Positions 37,216 to 47,374 of a DNA stretch of 64,000 bases are shown piece after piece (position 1 is the first letter of the stretch; every line of letters begins with the position of its first letter). The position numbers and the translations under genes are program-made. This DNA is from Herbaspirillum hiltneri N3 (lineage in GTDB: Bacteria > Pseudomonadota > Gammaproteobacteria > Burkholderiales > Burkholderiaceae_D). The notes beneath the pieces are model-generated. The model saw only the letters and a list, made by a program, of their open reading frames with translations, was not told where the DNA came from and made no database searches. Location: assembly GCF_001267925.1 (NCBI RefSeq), contig NZ_CP011409.1:310001-374000 (forward strand), given 5' to 3'.

Positions 37216-38697
37216 TTACAGAGATTTGCGGAGATTTACCGGCGGGATTTTGAGCACTTCGCGGTATTTCGCGACAGTCCGTCGCGCCACCACCATGCCC
37301 TGTTCCGCCAACATATCTGCAATCTTGCTATCAGAGAGTGGGTTCTTAGGGTCTTCTGCTCCTATCAGTTGTTTGATGAGAGCCCGTATCGCAGTGGAGG
37401 AAGCTTCACCTCCTGTTTCCGTTGCGACGTGGCTGCCGAAGAAGTATTTCAACTCAAACATGCCATGCGGAGTCAGCATGTATTTCTGAGTCGTTACACG
37501 AGAAATAGTGCTCTCGTGTAGACCTAGTGTATCAGCTATTTCGCGCAACACAAGGGGGCGCATGGCAACTGCGCCATGCGAAAAAAAGTTGCGTTGCCTC
37601 TCAACAATTGCCTGGGCGACACGCAAAATTGTGTCGAAGCGTTGCCGCATATTCTTGATCAGCCACTTGGCTTCCTGCAGCTGCGAACCGAGCGATCCGT
37701 CGCCCTTGGTTTGCTTGAGCGCATTGGCATACATGGCGTTGACGCGCAGTCGCGGCATCACGTCGTGGTTGAGCAAAACCTGCCAGCCGTCCTTGGCCGC
37801 CTTGACAATGACATCGGGCACCACGTAGTCGGATCGGCCCGATGCAAATACGGCGCCGGGATGCGGATGGCACTGGCGAATCACGGCTTGCGCTTCGCGC
37901 AGGTCTTCATCGTCGCAGCCGAGCGCTTTCTTGATCTTGTTGAAATCGCGCTGGGCGAACAGCGCCAGATAATCTTCGACGATCGTCAGCGCCAACCGGC
38001 GTGTGACAAAGGCAACTTTCGGCAAGCGCCGGATCTGCAGCGCCAGGCATTCGGACGCGCTGCGTGCGCCGATGCCGGCCGGGTCGAAGCTCTGCAGCAG
38101 CTTCAGCGCAATGGTCAGTTCGTCAAGTTCGATTTCCAGTTCTTCGGGCAAGCGCGCGTGGATTTCTTCGAGCGACTCTTCCAGATAGCCATGGTCATCG
38201 ATCGCATCGACGATCAGTTCGATCAGCGCGCGGTCGCGCAGGCTGCGCACCGTCAGGCGCGTCTGCTCCTGCAGATGTTCGCGCAGCGTGATGTCATGCG
38301 CTTCGAGTTGCGGACGCGAATCTTCGTCGTCGGGCGTCTTGCCGGTGCGGGCGACGTCGTCGAAGCTCCAGTCGGTGTCGCCGCCGGCGTGGTCGTCGCC
38401 GACTACGCTGTCCTGCGGATCGCCGGCTTCGCCTTCAGCCGGGGCGGCGCTGGCCGCGGTGTTCTCGACCGGATCGGCCTGCGCCGAAGGCGGGCTGCTG
38501 ATGGCGCCGTCGGCCAGCAGCCGCACGGAATTGTCGAGCGCGTCATCGAGGCGTTCCAGCAGCGGATTGTCCGACAGGATCTGTTCCAGTTCCTGGTGCA
38601 GCTCCAGCGTCGACAGCTGCAGCAAACGGATCGACTGCTGCAACTGCGGCGTCAATGCCAGATGCTGGGAGGTGCGAAGCTGGAGGGATTGTTTCAT
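37216..38697 (-). CDS. rpoN: RNA polymerase sigma-54 factor
   Basis: A 493-residue RpoN. The Gln/Leu-rich activator-contact region ([20 protein letters not shown]) occupies the first 45 residues, then an acidic linker rich in Asp at about 60-120, the core-binding region, the helix-turn-helix and the RpoN box [10 protein letters not shown] at residues 471-480. The box differs from the usual ARRTVTKYRE by one residue. It directs transcription of nitrogen, flagellar and transport genes with enhancer-binding activators. It lies 23 bases after lptB. Confidence 0.97.
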   Translation of the reverse strand: MKQSLQLRTSQHLALTPQLQQSIRLLQLSTLELHQELEQILSDNPLLERLDDALDNSVRLLADGAISSPPSAQADPVENTAASAAPAEGEAGDPQDSVVGDDHAGGDTDWSFDDVARTGKTPDDEDSRPQLEAHDITLREHLQEQTRLTVRSLRDRALIELIVDAIDDHGYLEESLEEIHARLPEELEIELDELTIALKLLQSFDPAGIGARSASECLALQIRRLPKVAFVTRRLALTIVEDYLALFAQRDFNKIKKALGCDDEDLREAQAVIRQCHPHPGAVFASGRSDYVVPDVIVKAAKDGWQVLLNHDVMPRLRVNAMYANALKQTKGDGSLGSQLQEAKWLIKNMRQRFDTILRVAQAIVERQRNFFSHGAVAMRPLVLREIADTLGLHESTISRVTTQKYMLTPHGMFELKYFFGSHVATETGGEASSTAIRALIKQLIGAEDPKNPLSDSKIADMLAEQGMVVARRTVAKYREVLKIPPVNLRKSL

Positions 38698-38720
38698 TCA
38701 GTTTTCAGGTGGCCTGGGTG

Positions 38721-39464
<744 letters not shown>

Positions 39465-39465
39465 C

Positions 39466-40023
39466 TTATTGGCCCTTCGAAGAATCGACGCGCGGCTGGA
39501 TGATCGCGGTGATGCGACCGCCGCCGGGTTTGCTTTCGCCGGTGTTGGTGTTGTTGACCGAATAGAATTCGGCGCGGCTGTCGTAGGAGATGAACTCGCC
39601 GTTGACTTCATCGGTCACGCGCGGGCCGTCCATGCGCTGCATGTGGGCGCGCGTGAACAGTTTCGAGATTTCGGTTTTTTCGCTGTATTCGATACGCTCC
39701 GCCTGGCCTTCGATCCAGAGGTTCGGACCGCCGTCGCGCTTCTGGCGGAAGCTCGCCAGCTGGCCGGGCGCCGCATACAGGATCGCCAGTTCATAGCCGG
39801 CCGGGTCGGTGGTCAGCACGACCTTGCCGGCCTTGATCAGCAGCGTGCCGCGCGTGAGCACGACGTTGCCGGTGAACGTCTTCACCTGCTTGACGTCGTC
39901 GTAGACCATTTGCTCGGCTTCGATGCGGGTCGGCTTTTCCGTGTCGGCGCGTTCGGCGCGTGCGACGCCGGCGATGCCCATCAGGAGCACGGTAAGCAGC
40001 GGCAGTAGGGATGTCGTTTTCAT
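39466..40023 (-). CDS. lptA: LPS transport periplasmic protein LptA
   Basis: A 185-residue periplasmic OstA/LptA protein. A signal peptide ([20 protein letters not shown]) is followed by the beta-jellyroll repeats, with [20 protein letters not shown] and [20 protein letters not shown]. It forms the filament that carries LPS between LptC and LptD. The C-terminal tail is Gly/Pro rich. It is located between lptC and lptB as expected. Confidence 0.95.
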   Translation of the reverse strand: MKTTSLLPLLTVLLMGIAGVARAERADTEKPTRIEAEQMVYDDVKQVKTFTGNVVLTRGTLLIKAGKVVLTTDPAGYELAILYAAPGQLASFRQKRDGGPNLWIEGQAERIEYSEKTEISKLFTRAHMQRMDGPRVTDEVNGEFISYDSRAEFYSVNNTNTGESKPGGGRITAIIQPRVDSSKGQ

Positions 40024-40079
40024 AGGATCCTGCGCAAGTATCTCGTTTGGATTATGCCAATTGGCGTGGGGGCTGAAGG

Positions 40080-40691
40080 CTAACGGGCCGGCCGGGTACG
40101 CGGCTGGTACGTGCCGCGCACATTGTGTAGCAACTGGAATTCCTGCGTCGCATTGTTGGCGATCATGCCGGTGCCGGTCATGATGGATTGGCCCATCGTG
40201 ATTTCGACCGGCTTGTCGGTGCGGGCGATGTCTTCGTCGGGCAGCAGCAGCAGGTATTCGGTCTTCAGGTGCATGTCCTCGGCGGTGCCGAAGGCCGGGC
40301 GATCGGCATTGACGTTGTCGTACATGTGGATCTTGGTGTTGTCATCTTCAATCCTGGCCCGTTTCGAGCGCAGTGTCATCGATGGCTTTTCCGGCGCCAG
40401 GCTGGTGATCACGGGCAAGGTCACCTCGAACGAATCGTCAATGGGGAAGTGGACCATTTTTTCGCCGGTGATGTCGTAGCGCGGATGGCCGGTTTCAGAC
40501 ATCTTCACGTAGCTGAACTTCTCGACGTAATAATCCGGCTTGCTGCGCGGACGCGCGGCAAGCGCATCGTCGGTATCGCGGCGCATGACCTGCAGCACCC
40601 AGAAGCTGCCGAGCGCCAGCGCGGTCAGCACCACCAGCACGACGACCAGCCGGATGCGCTGCGCGGCGCGTTCGCCGCTGCGATTGCTCAT
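40080..40691 (-). CDS. lptC: LPS export membrane-anchored protein LptC
   Basis: A 203-residue protein with a single N-terminal membrane anchor (IRLVVVLVVLTALALGSFWV) and a periplasmic LptC domain: HPRYDITGEKMVHFPIDDSF, RSKRARIEDDNTKIHMYDNV. It hands LPS from the LptBFG pump to LptA. It overlaps kdsC by four bases and precedes lptA by 56 bases. Confidence 0.94.
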   Translation of the reverse strand: MSNRSGERAAQRIRLVVVLVVLTALALGSFWVLQVMRRDTDDALAARPRSKPDYYVEKFSYVKMSETGHPRYDITGEKMVHFPIDDSFEVTLPVITSLAPEKPSMTLRSKRARIEDDNTKIHMYDNVNADRPAFGTAEDMHLKTEYLLLLPDEDIARTDKPVEITMGQSIMTGTGMIANNATQEFQLLHNVRGTYQPRTRPAR

Positions 40692-41239
40692 GCCAGGTAC
40701 GCGGCCAGCGCCGCCTCGTAATGGCCTTGCGCGGTCAGGATGAAATCGCAGACCTCGCGCGCCGCGCCATTGCCGCCGCAGCTGTCGGTGATGTATTGCG
40801 CACGCTGCTTGACGTCGTGATGACCGTTGGCGACGCAGGCGGTGAAGCCAACCTTGGTCAGCACCGGCAGGTCGATCACGTCGTCGCCCAGGTAGCCGCA
40901 GGCGGCAGCGGCTACGCCGGTCTGCTCCAGCAACTGCGCAAAGGCGATACGCTTGTCGTGCACGCCCTGGAACACGTGGGCGATGCCCAGGTCCTTGGCG
41001 CGGCGCAGGACGATCGGCGACTGGCGCGCGGTGATGATGGCCGTGGCGATGCCGCCGAACTGCTGCAGCATCTTGATGCCGTGGCCGTCGAGCGCGTTGA
41101 AGCGCTTGACCGGTTCGCCTTCGGGGCCGTAATACAAGCCGCCGTCGGTGAGTACGCCGTCAACGTCGAAAATCATCAGGCGGACCTGCTTGGCGTTGGC
41201 GACGGCGGCCGTGCTGGCCTTGCTGAATCGATCCGTCAT
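40688..41239 (-). CDS. kdsC: 3-deoxy-D-manno-octulosonate 8-phosphate phosphatase
   Basis: A 183-residue HAD-family phosphatase of the C0-cap type. The nucleophile Asp is in MIFDVDGVLTDGGLYYG near residue 24, FNALDGHGIKMLQQ follows, ITARQS is motif II, and GYLGDDVIDLPVL carries motif IV acidic residues. It removes phosphate from Kdo-8-phosphate. Start and stop overlap kdsD (TGATG) and lptC, so Kdo synthesis and LPS export are co-expressed. Confidence 0.96.
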   Translation of the reverse strand: MTDRFSKASTAAVANAKQVRLMIFDVDGVLTDGGLYYGPEGEPVKRFNALDGHGIKMLQQFGGIATAIITARQSPIVLRRAKDLGIAHVFQGVHDKRIAFAQLLEQTGVAAAACGYLGDDVIDLPVLTKVGFTACVANGHHDVKQRAQYITDSCGGNGAAREVCDFILTAQGHYEAALAAYLA

Positions 41240-42267
41240 CAGATCACCTTGGCGCGGGTCAGGTCATGGATATGCAGCGCGCCCACCAGCTTGCCCTGGG
41301 CGTCCGCCACCAGCACCTGGTTGATGCGGAATTCTTCCATCAACTGGACGGCATCGACCGCCAGCTGATCTGGATTGATGGTGCGCGGGCCCCGATGCAT
41401 GACGTCTGCGATGGAGGATGTGGTGAAATCTTCGCCACGCTCCAGCAAGCGGCGCAGGTCGCCATCGGTAAACACGCCGATAGGGCGGTTGTCGTCGTCG
41501 ATGACGGCGGTCATCGCCATGCCCTTGCGCGTGATTTCCATCAGCGCGGCCGATAGCGACACGTCCGGCTTGACCGCCGGAATGGCATCGCCGGTGCGCA
41601 TCACGTCGCGCACATGGGTCAGCAGGCGGCGTCCCAGCGCACCGCCGGGGTGCGAGCGGGCAAAGTCTTCTTCCAGGAAGCCGCGCGCGTCCAGCAACGA
41701 CACCGCGAGCGCGTCGCCCATCGCCAGCGTGGCGGTGGTGCTGGCGGTCGGCGCCAGGTTGAGGGTACAGGCTTCCTTGGCCACGCCGACGTTCAGGTGG
41801 ATCGCCGACAGGCGCGCCAGGCTGGATTCGTCATTGCCGGTCATGGCGATCAGGTAGGCGCCCATGCGCTTGATGATCGGCACGATGGCCATGAGCTCGG
41901 CGGTCTCGCCGGAATTCGAGATGGCGATGAAGACATCGCCGGGCGTGACCATGCCGAGGTCGCCGTGCGCGGCTTCGGCAGGATGCATGAACAGCGCCGG
42001 CGTGCCGGTCGAGGCAAAGGTGGCGGCGATTTTGCGGCCGATGTGGCCGGATTTGCCGATGCCGGAGACCACCACGCGGCCTTTGCATTCGAGCAAGACG
42101 TCCACCGCACGGGCCAGCGGCTCGGCCGCATCGTCCGACATGCGCGACTTCAGCGCCAGGATGGCGTCGGCTTCAATCTGGAGAGTTTGACGGGCGAGCT
42201 CAAGCGCGCGCTGCGCACGTTCCGTAGAAAAAGATTTTGGCAAGATTTTGGCTTCGGTTACACTCAT
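41239..42267 (-). CDS. kdsD: D-arabinose 5-phosphate isomerase
   Basis: A 342-residue SIS plus double CBS protein. The SIS domain (GRVVVSGIGKSGHIGRKIAA, SNSGETAELM) spans about residues 45-180, and two CBS domains follow (RDVMRTGDAIPAV and DVMHRGPRTINPDQLAVDAV). It converts ribulose 5-phosphate to arabinose 5-phosphate, the first step to Kdo. The ATG has no ribosome site. A -10-like TATACT at 42279-42274 ends only six bases before it, so the transcript may be leaderless. Confidence 0.96.
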   Translation of the reverse strand: MSVTEAKILPKSFSTERAQRALELARQTLQIEADAILALKSRMSDDAAEPLARAVDVLLECKGRVVVSGIGKSGHIGRKIAATFASTGTPALFMHPAEAAHGDLGMVTPGDVFIAISNSGETAELMAIVPIIKRMGAYLIAMTGNDESSLARLSAIHLNVGVAKEACTLNLAPTASTTATLAMGDALAVSLLDARGFLEEDFARSHPGGALGRRLLTHVRDVMRTGDAIPAVKPDVSLSAALMEITRKGMAMTAVIDDDNRPIGVFTDGDLRRLLERGEDFTTSSIADVMHRGPRTINPDQLAVDAVQLMEEFRINQVLVADAQGKLVGALHIHDLTRAKVI

Positions 42268-42522
42268 AACCGAAGTATAAACGAATTACGAAAGCAAAAA
42301 ACTTGCCAGATGTAACCTCGTGTAGCGTCAGGGATGCCGTGCCGTCGAATCCGGCGCGGTATTCTGCGGTGCAAAAGCATGAAAAGCCTGGCGCCCGAGG
42401 CTGCCCGCAGCGGGCTTGCTGCAATGCGACACCGATCGGAATCCATGGCGGCAGGCAGGCATGATTCTGGCTTAACAGGCCTTGCGGCCTTCACATATAA
42501 AAATTGCTTCGTTTTCCACTAC

Positions 42523-44511
42523 ATGTTTTCAGGACTAGAGCTCACTCTTTTTCTACTCGGCGCTGCGGTGCTTGGGGTCGTCGCTTTTCGAATGATGCAT
42601 TTGCCGCCGATGCTGGGTTACCTCGTCGTCGGCATCGTGATCGGCCCGCACGGCCTCGGTTTCGCCGACGACAATGAAACCACGCACGCGCTGGCGGAGT
42701 TCGGCGTGGTGTTCCTGATGTTCTCGATCGGGCTGGAATTCTCGCTGCCCAAGTTGTCGGCTATGCGGCACATTGTCTTCGGCCTGGGTGTGGCTCAGGT
42801 GCTGGCGACCATCGCGGTGGCCATGGTGTTCGGCTGGAGCGCGGCCTACATCCTGCCGCAACTCAATGAAATCAGCTGGCCGGCGGCGTTTGCGCTGGGC
42901 GGCGCGCTGGCGATGTCGTCCACTGCGATCGTCTCCAAACTGCTGACCGAGCGGCTGGAACTGGAAACCGAACACGGCCGCCGCATCCTCGGCATCCTGC
43001 TGTTCCAGGATCTGGCGCTGGTGCCGCTGCTGATCATCGTGCCGGCGCTGGCCAAGAACTCCGGCAACCTCGTCGTCACGCTGGCGTGGGCGTCGATCAA
43101 GGCGCTGGTGGTGCTGGCGCTGCTGCTGTTCTTCGGCCAGAAGCTCATGCGCAGCTGGTTCCAGATCGTCGTCAAACGGCGTTCGCAGGAACTGTTCATG
43201 CTGAACCTGCTGATGATCACGCTGGGCGCCGCCTGGATCACCGAAAAAGCCGGCCTGTCGCTGGCGCTGGGCGCGTTCATCGCCGGCATGCTGATTTCCG
43301 AAACCGAATACAAGCATCAGGTGGAAGAAGACATCAAGTCCTTCCGCGACGTGCTGCTCGGCTTGTTCTTCATCACCATCGGCATGCTGCTCAACGTGCA
43401 TCTGGTGCTGGAGCACTGGTGGCTGGTGCTGTTGCTGCTGGTCGGTCCGGTGCTGCTCAAGTTCGTGCTGATCGCCGGCCTCGCCAAACTGTTCGGCTCG
43501 ACCACCGGCGTTGCCTTGCGCACCGGCCTGGCGTTGGCGCAGGCCGGCGAGTTCGGCTTTGTGCTGCTGAACCAGGCCGGCGGCCTGCAATTGATGGACC
43601 CCTTGCTGATCCAGGTGATCCTGGCCTCGATGGTGCTGTCGATGCTGGCGGCGCCGTTCATCCTCGCCAAATCCGACGCCATCGTCATGAAATTGTCCGC
43701 CAACGAATGGATGCTGCAATCGCTGGCGCTGACGCAACTGGCCACGCGCACCATGTCGAGCCAGAAGCATGTCATCATCGCGGGCTTCGGCCGCAGCGGC
43801 CAGAGCCTGGCCAAGCTGCTCGAAGAGGAAGGCATTCCCTATCACGCCTTGGAGATGGACCCGGACCTGGTGCATGACACCCGCGAGGCCGGCGCCAACG
43901 TGTCCTACGGCGACGCTGCACGCCGCGAGAGTCTGGTCGCCGCCGGCATCCATCGCGCCGCCGCGCTGGTGGTCACCTACGCCAGCACGCCGTCGGCCCT
44001 GAAGGTTCTGCATCACGCCAACGAACTGGCGCCGACCTTGCCGGTCATCGTGCGCAGTCACGACGACGCCGATCTCGACAAGCTGCTCGAGGCCGGCGCC
44101 ACCGAAGTCGTCCCCGAAGCGCTGGAAGGCAGCCTGATGCTGGCCTCGCATGCGCTGGTGATGCTGGGCGTGCCGTTGCGCCGCGTGGTGCATCGCGTGC
44201 AAAGCGCGCGCGACGAGCGCTACACCTCCTTGCGCGGTTACTTCCATGGCGCCTCGGATGTACCCGAAGACAACGACAATCTCAACGTGCGGCTGCAATC
44301 GGTCGCGCTCAACGAAGGCGCCAGCGCGATCGGCAAGACGCTGTACCAGGTCGCGCTCGAGCAATTCGACACCGAAGTCACCATGCTCCGGCGGGGCAAG
44401 CTGCGGGTCGAATTCATGCCTGATACGGTCCTGCAGACCGGCGACATCGTGGTGTTGCGCGGCACCGGCGAAAACATCCTGCGCGCCGAAAAACGCCTTC
44501 TCAAAAAATGA
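42523..44511 (+). CDS. CPA2 family cation:proton antiporter with RCK domains (KefB/YbaL-like)
   Basis: A 662-residue protein. About twelve membrane segments in the first 390 residues include GYLVVGIVIGPHGLGF and FGVVFLMFSIGLEFSL. A TrkA-N (RCK) domain follows with the nucleotide motif HVIIAGFGRSGQSLAKLLEE near residue 418, then a TrkA-C domain at the end (VALNEGASAIGKTLYQVALE). It probably exports K+ or Na+ in exchange for protons under nucleotide or thiol control. No KefF/KefG partner is adjacent. It is divergent from kdsD. The start MFSGLELTLF at 42523 is the usual N-terminus; the frame upstream is not coding-like. Confidence 0.93.
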   Translation: MFSGLELTLFLLGAAVLGVVAFRMMHLPPMLGYLVVGIVIGPHGLGFADDNETTHALAEFGVVFLMFSIGLEFSLPKLSAMRHIVFGLGVAQVLATIAVAMVFGWSAAYILPQLNEISWPAAFALGGALAMSSTAIVSKLLTERLELETEHGRRILGILLFQDLALVPLLIIVPALAKNSGNLVVTLAWASIKALVVLALLLFFGQKLMRSWFQIVVKRRSQELFMLNLLMITLGAAWITEKAGLSLALGAFIAGMLISETEYKHQVEEDIKSFRDVLLGLFFITIGMLLNVHLVLEHWWLVLLLLVGPVLLKFVLIAGLAKLFGSTTGVALRTGLALAQAGEFGFVLLNQAGGLQLMDPLLIQVILASMVLSMLAAPFILAKSDAIVMKLSANEWMLQSLALTQLATRTMSSQKHVIIAGFGRSGQSLAKLLEEEGIPYHALEMDPDLVHDTREAGANVSYGDAARRESLVAAGIHRAAALVVTYASTPSALKVLHHANELAPTLPVIVRSHDDADLDKLLEAGATEVVPEALEGSLMLASHALVMLGVPLRRVVHRVQSARDERYTSLRGYFHGASDVPEDNDNLNVRLQSVALNEGASAIGKTLYQVALEQFDTEVTMLRRGKLRVEFMPDTVLQTGDIVVLRGTGENILRAEKRLLKK

Positions 44512-44523
44512 ACTTGGGAATGA

Positions 44524-45444
44524 ATGGAAATCCTTGACCGCATCACCGGGATCATCCTTCCCGTCTTCGCCATCATCGCCATTGGTTACGGCTATGCGCG
44601 CTGGCGCGGCGAAGTGGTGCGCTCGGACATGGCCTCGGTCAATCGCGTGTCGATGGAGGTGCTGGCGCCGCTGATGGTGTTCAGCGCCTTGTCGGCCAAG
44701 GATTTCGACCTGGTCCATAACGGCTGGCTGATTCTCGCCAGCGTGATCATCTCGCTCGGTTCCGGCGTGCTGGCCTGGCCGGTAGCGAAAATACTGGGTT
44801 ACGACAAGCGCACCTTTTTGCCGCCGATGATGTACAACAACGGCGGCAACATGGGCGTGCCGCTGATGCTGCTGGCCTTCGGTCCCGAGAGCCTGTCGGC
44901 GGCGGTGGCCTTGTTCACGGCGGCCACCTTCGTGTATTTCTCGCTGGGCATCAAGATGCTGCAGCATGGCCGGGACACCCGTCCCGGTTCTTTCCTCAAG
45001 TTGTTCAAGAGCCCGATCATGGTCGCCATGGTGCTGGGAGTATTGTTCGCGGTCTTGCATGTGCCGTTGCCGCAACCGCTGTTTTCGGCAATGAAGCTGC
45101 TCGGCGAAGCCAGCATTCCGATCATGCTGTTCGCGCTCGGCGTGCGCATGATGGACATCAGCTTCAAGAGCTGGCATATCGGCCTGGTCGGGGCGGTGAC
45201 CTGTCCGCTGGTCGGATTGATCGTCGCCTTCGCGCTCGATCAGGTGTTGCCGCTGACGTCAGGTCAGCGCGGCCAGATGTATCTGTTCGGCGCCTTGCCG
45301 CCGGCGGTGCTGTGTTTCATGGTGGCCGAGCAATACCGTCAGGAACCCGACAAAGTGGCGGCGATCGTGCTCATGGGAAACCTTGCCGCGCTGGTTTTCG
45401 TGCCGCTGGGTTTGTGGTTGGGATTGCAACCCTCAATCCGTTGA
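44524..45444 (+). CDS. AEC family transporter (auxin efflux carrier-like)
   Basis: A 306-residue membrane protein with about ten hydrophobic segments. Family signatures are NRVSMEVLAPLMVFSALSAK, PPMMYNNGGNMGVPLMLLAF and FGALPPAVLCFMVAEQYRQE. The AEC family includes malate/malonate and other small organic anion carriers. It starts 12 bases after the antiporter stop and is probably co-transcribed with it. The substrate is unknown. Confidence 0.92.
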   Translation: MEILDRITGIILPVFAIIAIGYGYARWRGEVVRSDMASVNRVSMEVLAPLMVFSALSAKDFDLVHNGWLILASVIISLGSGVLAWPVAKILGYDKRTFLPPMMYNNGGNMGVPLMLLAFGPESLSAAVALFTAATFVYFSLGIKMLQHGRDTRPGSFLKLFKSPIMVAMVLGVLFAVLHVPLPQPLFSAMKLLGEASIPIMLFALGVRMMDISFKSWHIGLVGAVTCPLVGLIVAFALDQVLPLTSGQRGQMYLFGALPPAVLCFMVAEQYRQEPDKVAAIVLMGNLAALVFVPLGLWLGLQPSIR

Positions 45445-45543
45445 AATGCACCCCGCGCCGGGCTTTGTTCAGCGCATGTTGGTATGGGAAATGCTTACAA
45501 AATAAAGCACTCTGGGTGCTCAATCGACTGTAAGGATGTTGTC

Positions 45544-47298
45544 ATGTTCAAGAATTTTTCCATCAAGGCGCGCCTCATATTCGTCGTCAGTTTTCTGTCC
45601 GTCCTGCTCGCGCTGTTTGGCGCCGTCGGCCTGACCAGCCTGCAGCAAACCAATACCGCGCTCAAATCGCTCTACGAGGATCGTGTGATTGCACTTGGGC
45701 AACTCGGCCAGGTAGCTACTTCCGTCGAAACCGGCCGCTATGCCATCTCGACCGCCATCGTCGGCGATTCGGGTGAAATCGACAAGAACATGGATGCGCT
45801 GGAAAAGATACTGAAGGATGGCGACAAGGTCTGGCAAGAATATCTGGCAACCTCCCTGACGCCGGACGAAAAGCAATTGACCGAGCAATTCACCGCGCAA
45901 AAGAAAAAATTCATCGCCGACGGCGTCAAGCCGGCCATGGAGGCGTTGCATAACCGTGACTTCCAGGGGGCAACCGAACTGTACAACGGCCCGCTGCTGG
46001 ACATGTCCAGGCAGATCACCGTCACCATGTCCAAGCTGACCCGCTTGCAGCAGGACGTCAGCAAACAGCTCTACAACGAATCGCAGGCGCGCTACGACAC
46101 CTTCCTGACCATGACCATCGCCGCCATCGTGATCGGGCTGTCGGTCGCGCTGATCATGGGCATCTGGCTGGTGCGGGCGATTTCCGGTCCGCTCAATGAA
46201 GCCGTCCGGGTCGCGCGCGGCGTGGCCGACGGCGACCTGACCCAGACCATCGAAGTGCATTCGCGCGATGAAGCCGGCCAGCTCATGGAAGCCCTGAAAA
46301 CCATGAATGCCCGCCTGCAGCAGATCGTCGGCGAAGTGCGCGTGAGCACCGATACCATTTCCACCGCCTCCAGCGAAATCGCCAGCGGCAACCTCGACCT
46401 GTCGGCCCGCACCGAAAGCCAGGCCGGCTCGCTGGAAGAGACCGCCTCGGCGATGGAAGAGCTGACCTCCACCGTCAAGCAGAACGCCGACAACGCGCGC
46501 CAGGCCAACCAGCTGGCCGCCTCGGCGTCGCAGATCGCGCAAGAGGGCGGCAGCGTCGTCGGCCAGGTGGTGGTGACGATGAACAACATCAACGATTCGT
46601 CGAAAAAAATTGTCGACATCATCAGCGTGATCGACGGCATCGCCTTCCAGACCAATATCCTGGCCTTGAATGCTGCGGTGGAAGCCGCGCGCGCCGGCGA
46701 GCAAGGGCGCGGTTTTGCCGTGGTGGCGTCGGAAGTGCGCAGCCTGGCGCAACGCTCGGCTGCCGCGGCCAAAGAAATCAAGACCCTGATCGACGATTCG
46801 GTGCAGAAAGTGGGCGAGGGCAGCAAGCTCGTCGAGCAGGCCGGCGTCACGATGGATGAAGTGGTCGCCAGCGTCAAACGGGTGACCGACGTCATGGGCG
46901 AGATCACGGCTGCCAGCCAGGAGCAGAGTTCCGGCATCGAAGAAGTCAACCGCGCCATCACCCAGATGGACGAGACCACGCAGCAGAACGCCGCGCTGGT
47001 CGAGCAAGCCGCCGCCGCCGCGCAATCCTTGCAGGACCAGGCGCAGCGCCTGACGCAGTCGGTCAGCGTGTTCAAGCTGGACGGCAACCATCAGCTGGCA
47101 CCGACGCCGGCAGCTGCAGCTGCGGTGCGCACCGTCGACATCACGCCGCGTCCGGCGGCAGTCACTGCGGGCGGCAAGTCGAGCAAGCCCCGACAATCCT
47201 CTACCGCACCAGCCAAGGCAGCGAGGCCCACAGCTGCACCCGCCTTGCCTGCGAGTGCGGCGGTCAAGTCGAGCGACGATGACTGGGAACAGTTCTGA
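45544..47298 (+). CDS. Methyl-accepting chemotaxis protein
   Basis: A 584-residue chemoreceptor. It has a transmembrane helix at residues 11-31, a four-helix-bundle periplasmic sensor to about 195 (Tar/4HB type), a second membrane helix near 196-216 (MTIAAIVIGLSVALIMGIWL), HAMP to about 270, then the signalling domain with the hairpin tip VIDGIAFQTNILALNAAVEA and AGEQGRGFAVVASEVRSLAQ. A long Ala/Pro linker ends in the charged tail DDDWEQF, like the pentapeptides that tether CheR and CheB. It is a single gene with AAGGA upstream and a strong terminator downstream. Ligand unknown. Confidence 0.96.
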   Translation: MFKNFSIKARLIFVVSFLSVLLALFGAVGLTSLQQTNTALKSLYEDRVIALGQLGQVATSVETGRYAISTAIVGDSGEIDKNMDALEKILKDGDKVWQEYLATSLTPDEKQLTEQFTAQKKKFIADGVKPAMEALHNRDFQGATELYNGPLLDMSRQITVTMSKLTRLQQDVSKQLYNESQARYDTFLTMTIAAIVIGLSVALIMGIWLVRAISGPLNEAVRVARGVADGDLTQTIEVHSRDEAGQLMEALKTMNARLQQIVGEVRVSTDTISTASSEIASGNLDLSARTESQAGSLEETASAMEELTSTVKQNADNARQANQLAASASQIAQEGGSVVGQVVVTMNNINDSSKKIVDIISVIDGIAFQTNILALNAAVEAARAGEQGRGFAVVASEVRSLAQRSAAAAKEIKTLIDDSVQKVGEGSKLVEQAGVTMDEVVASVKRVTDVMGEITAASQEQSSGIEEVNRAITQMDETTQQNAALVEQAAAAAQSLQDQAQRLTQSVSVFKLDGNHQLAPTPAAAAAVRTVDITPRPAAVTAGGKSSKPRQSSTAPAKAARPTAAPALPASAAVKSSDDDWEQF

Positions 47299-47316
47299 CG
47301 GCTTTTTTCAGGACGT

Positions 47317-47355
47317 AAAAAAGGGTGTTGCCGGTCATGGCAACACCCTTTTTTT
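47317..47355. terminator. Bidirectional terminator after the chemoreceptor gene
   Basis: GGGTGTTGCC (47323-47332) and GGCAACACCC (47339-47348) form a perfect 10-bp stem with a six-base loop, preceded by six A and followed by seven T. It lies between the convergent chemoreceptor and PhyH genes and can serve both. Confidence 0.92.
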
Positions 47356-47374
47356 GTGAGCAATCAGTTTGTCT

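Noticed and set aside
42553..45177. Very long open frame on the minus strand across the antiporter and AEC genes
   Set aside because: It is antisense to two well-supported genes, is composed of His, Gln, Arg and Asp-rich low-complexity sequence typical of a GC-rich shadow frame, and has no motif.
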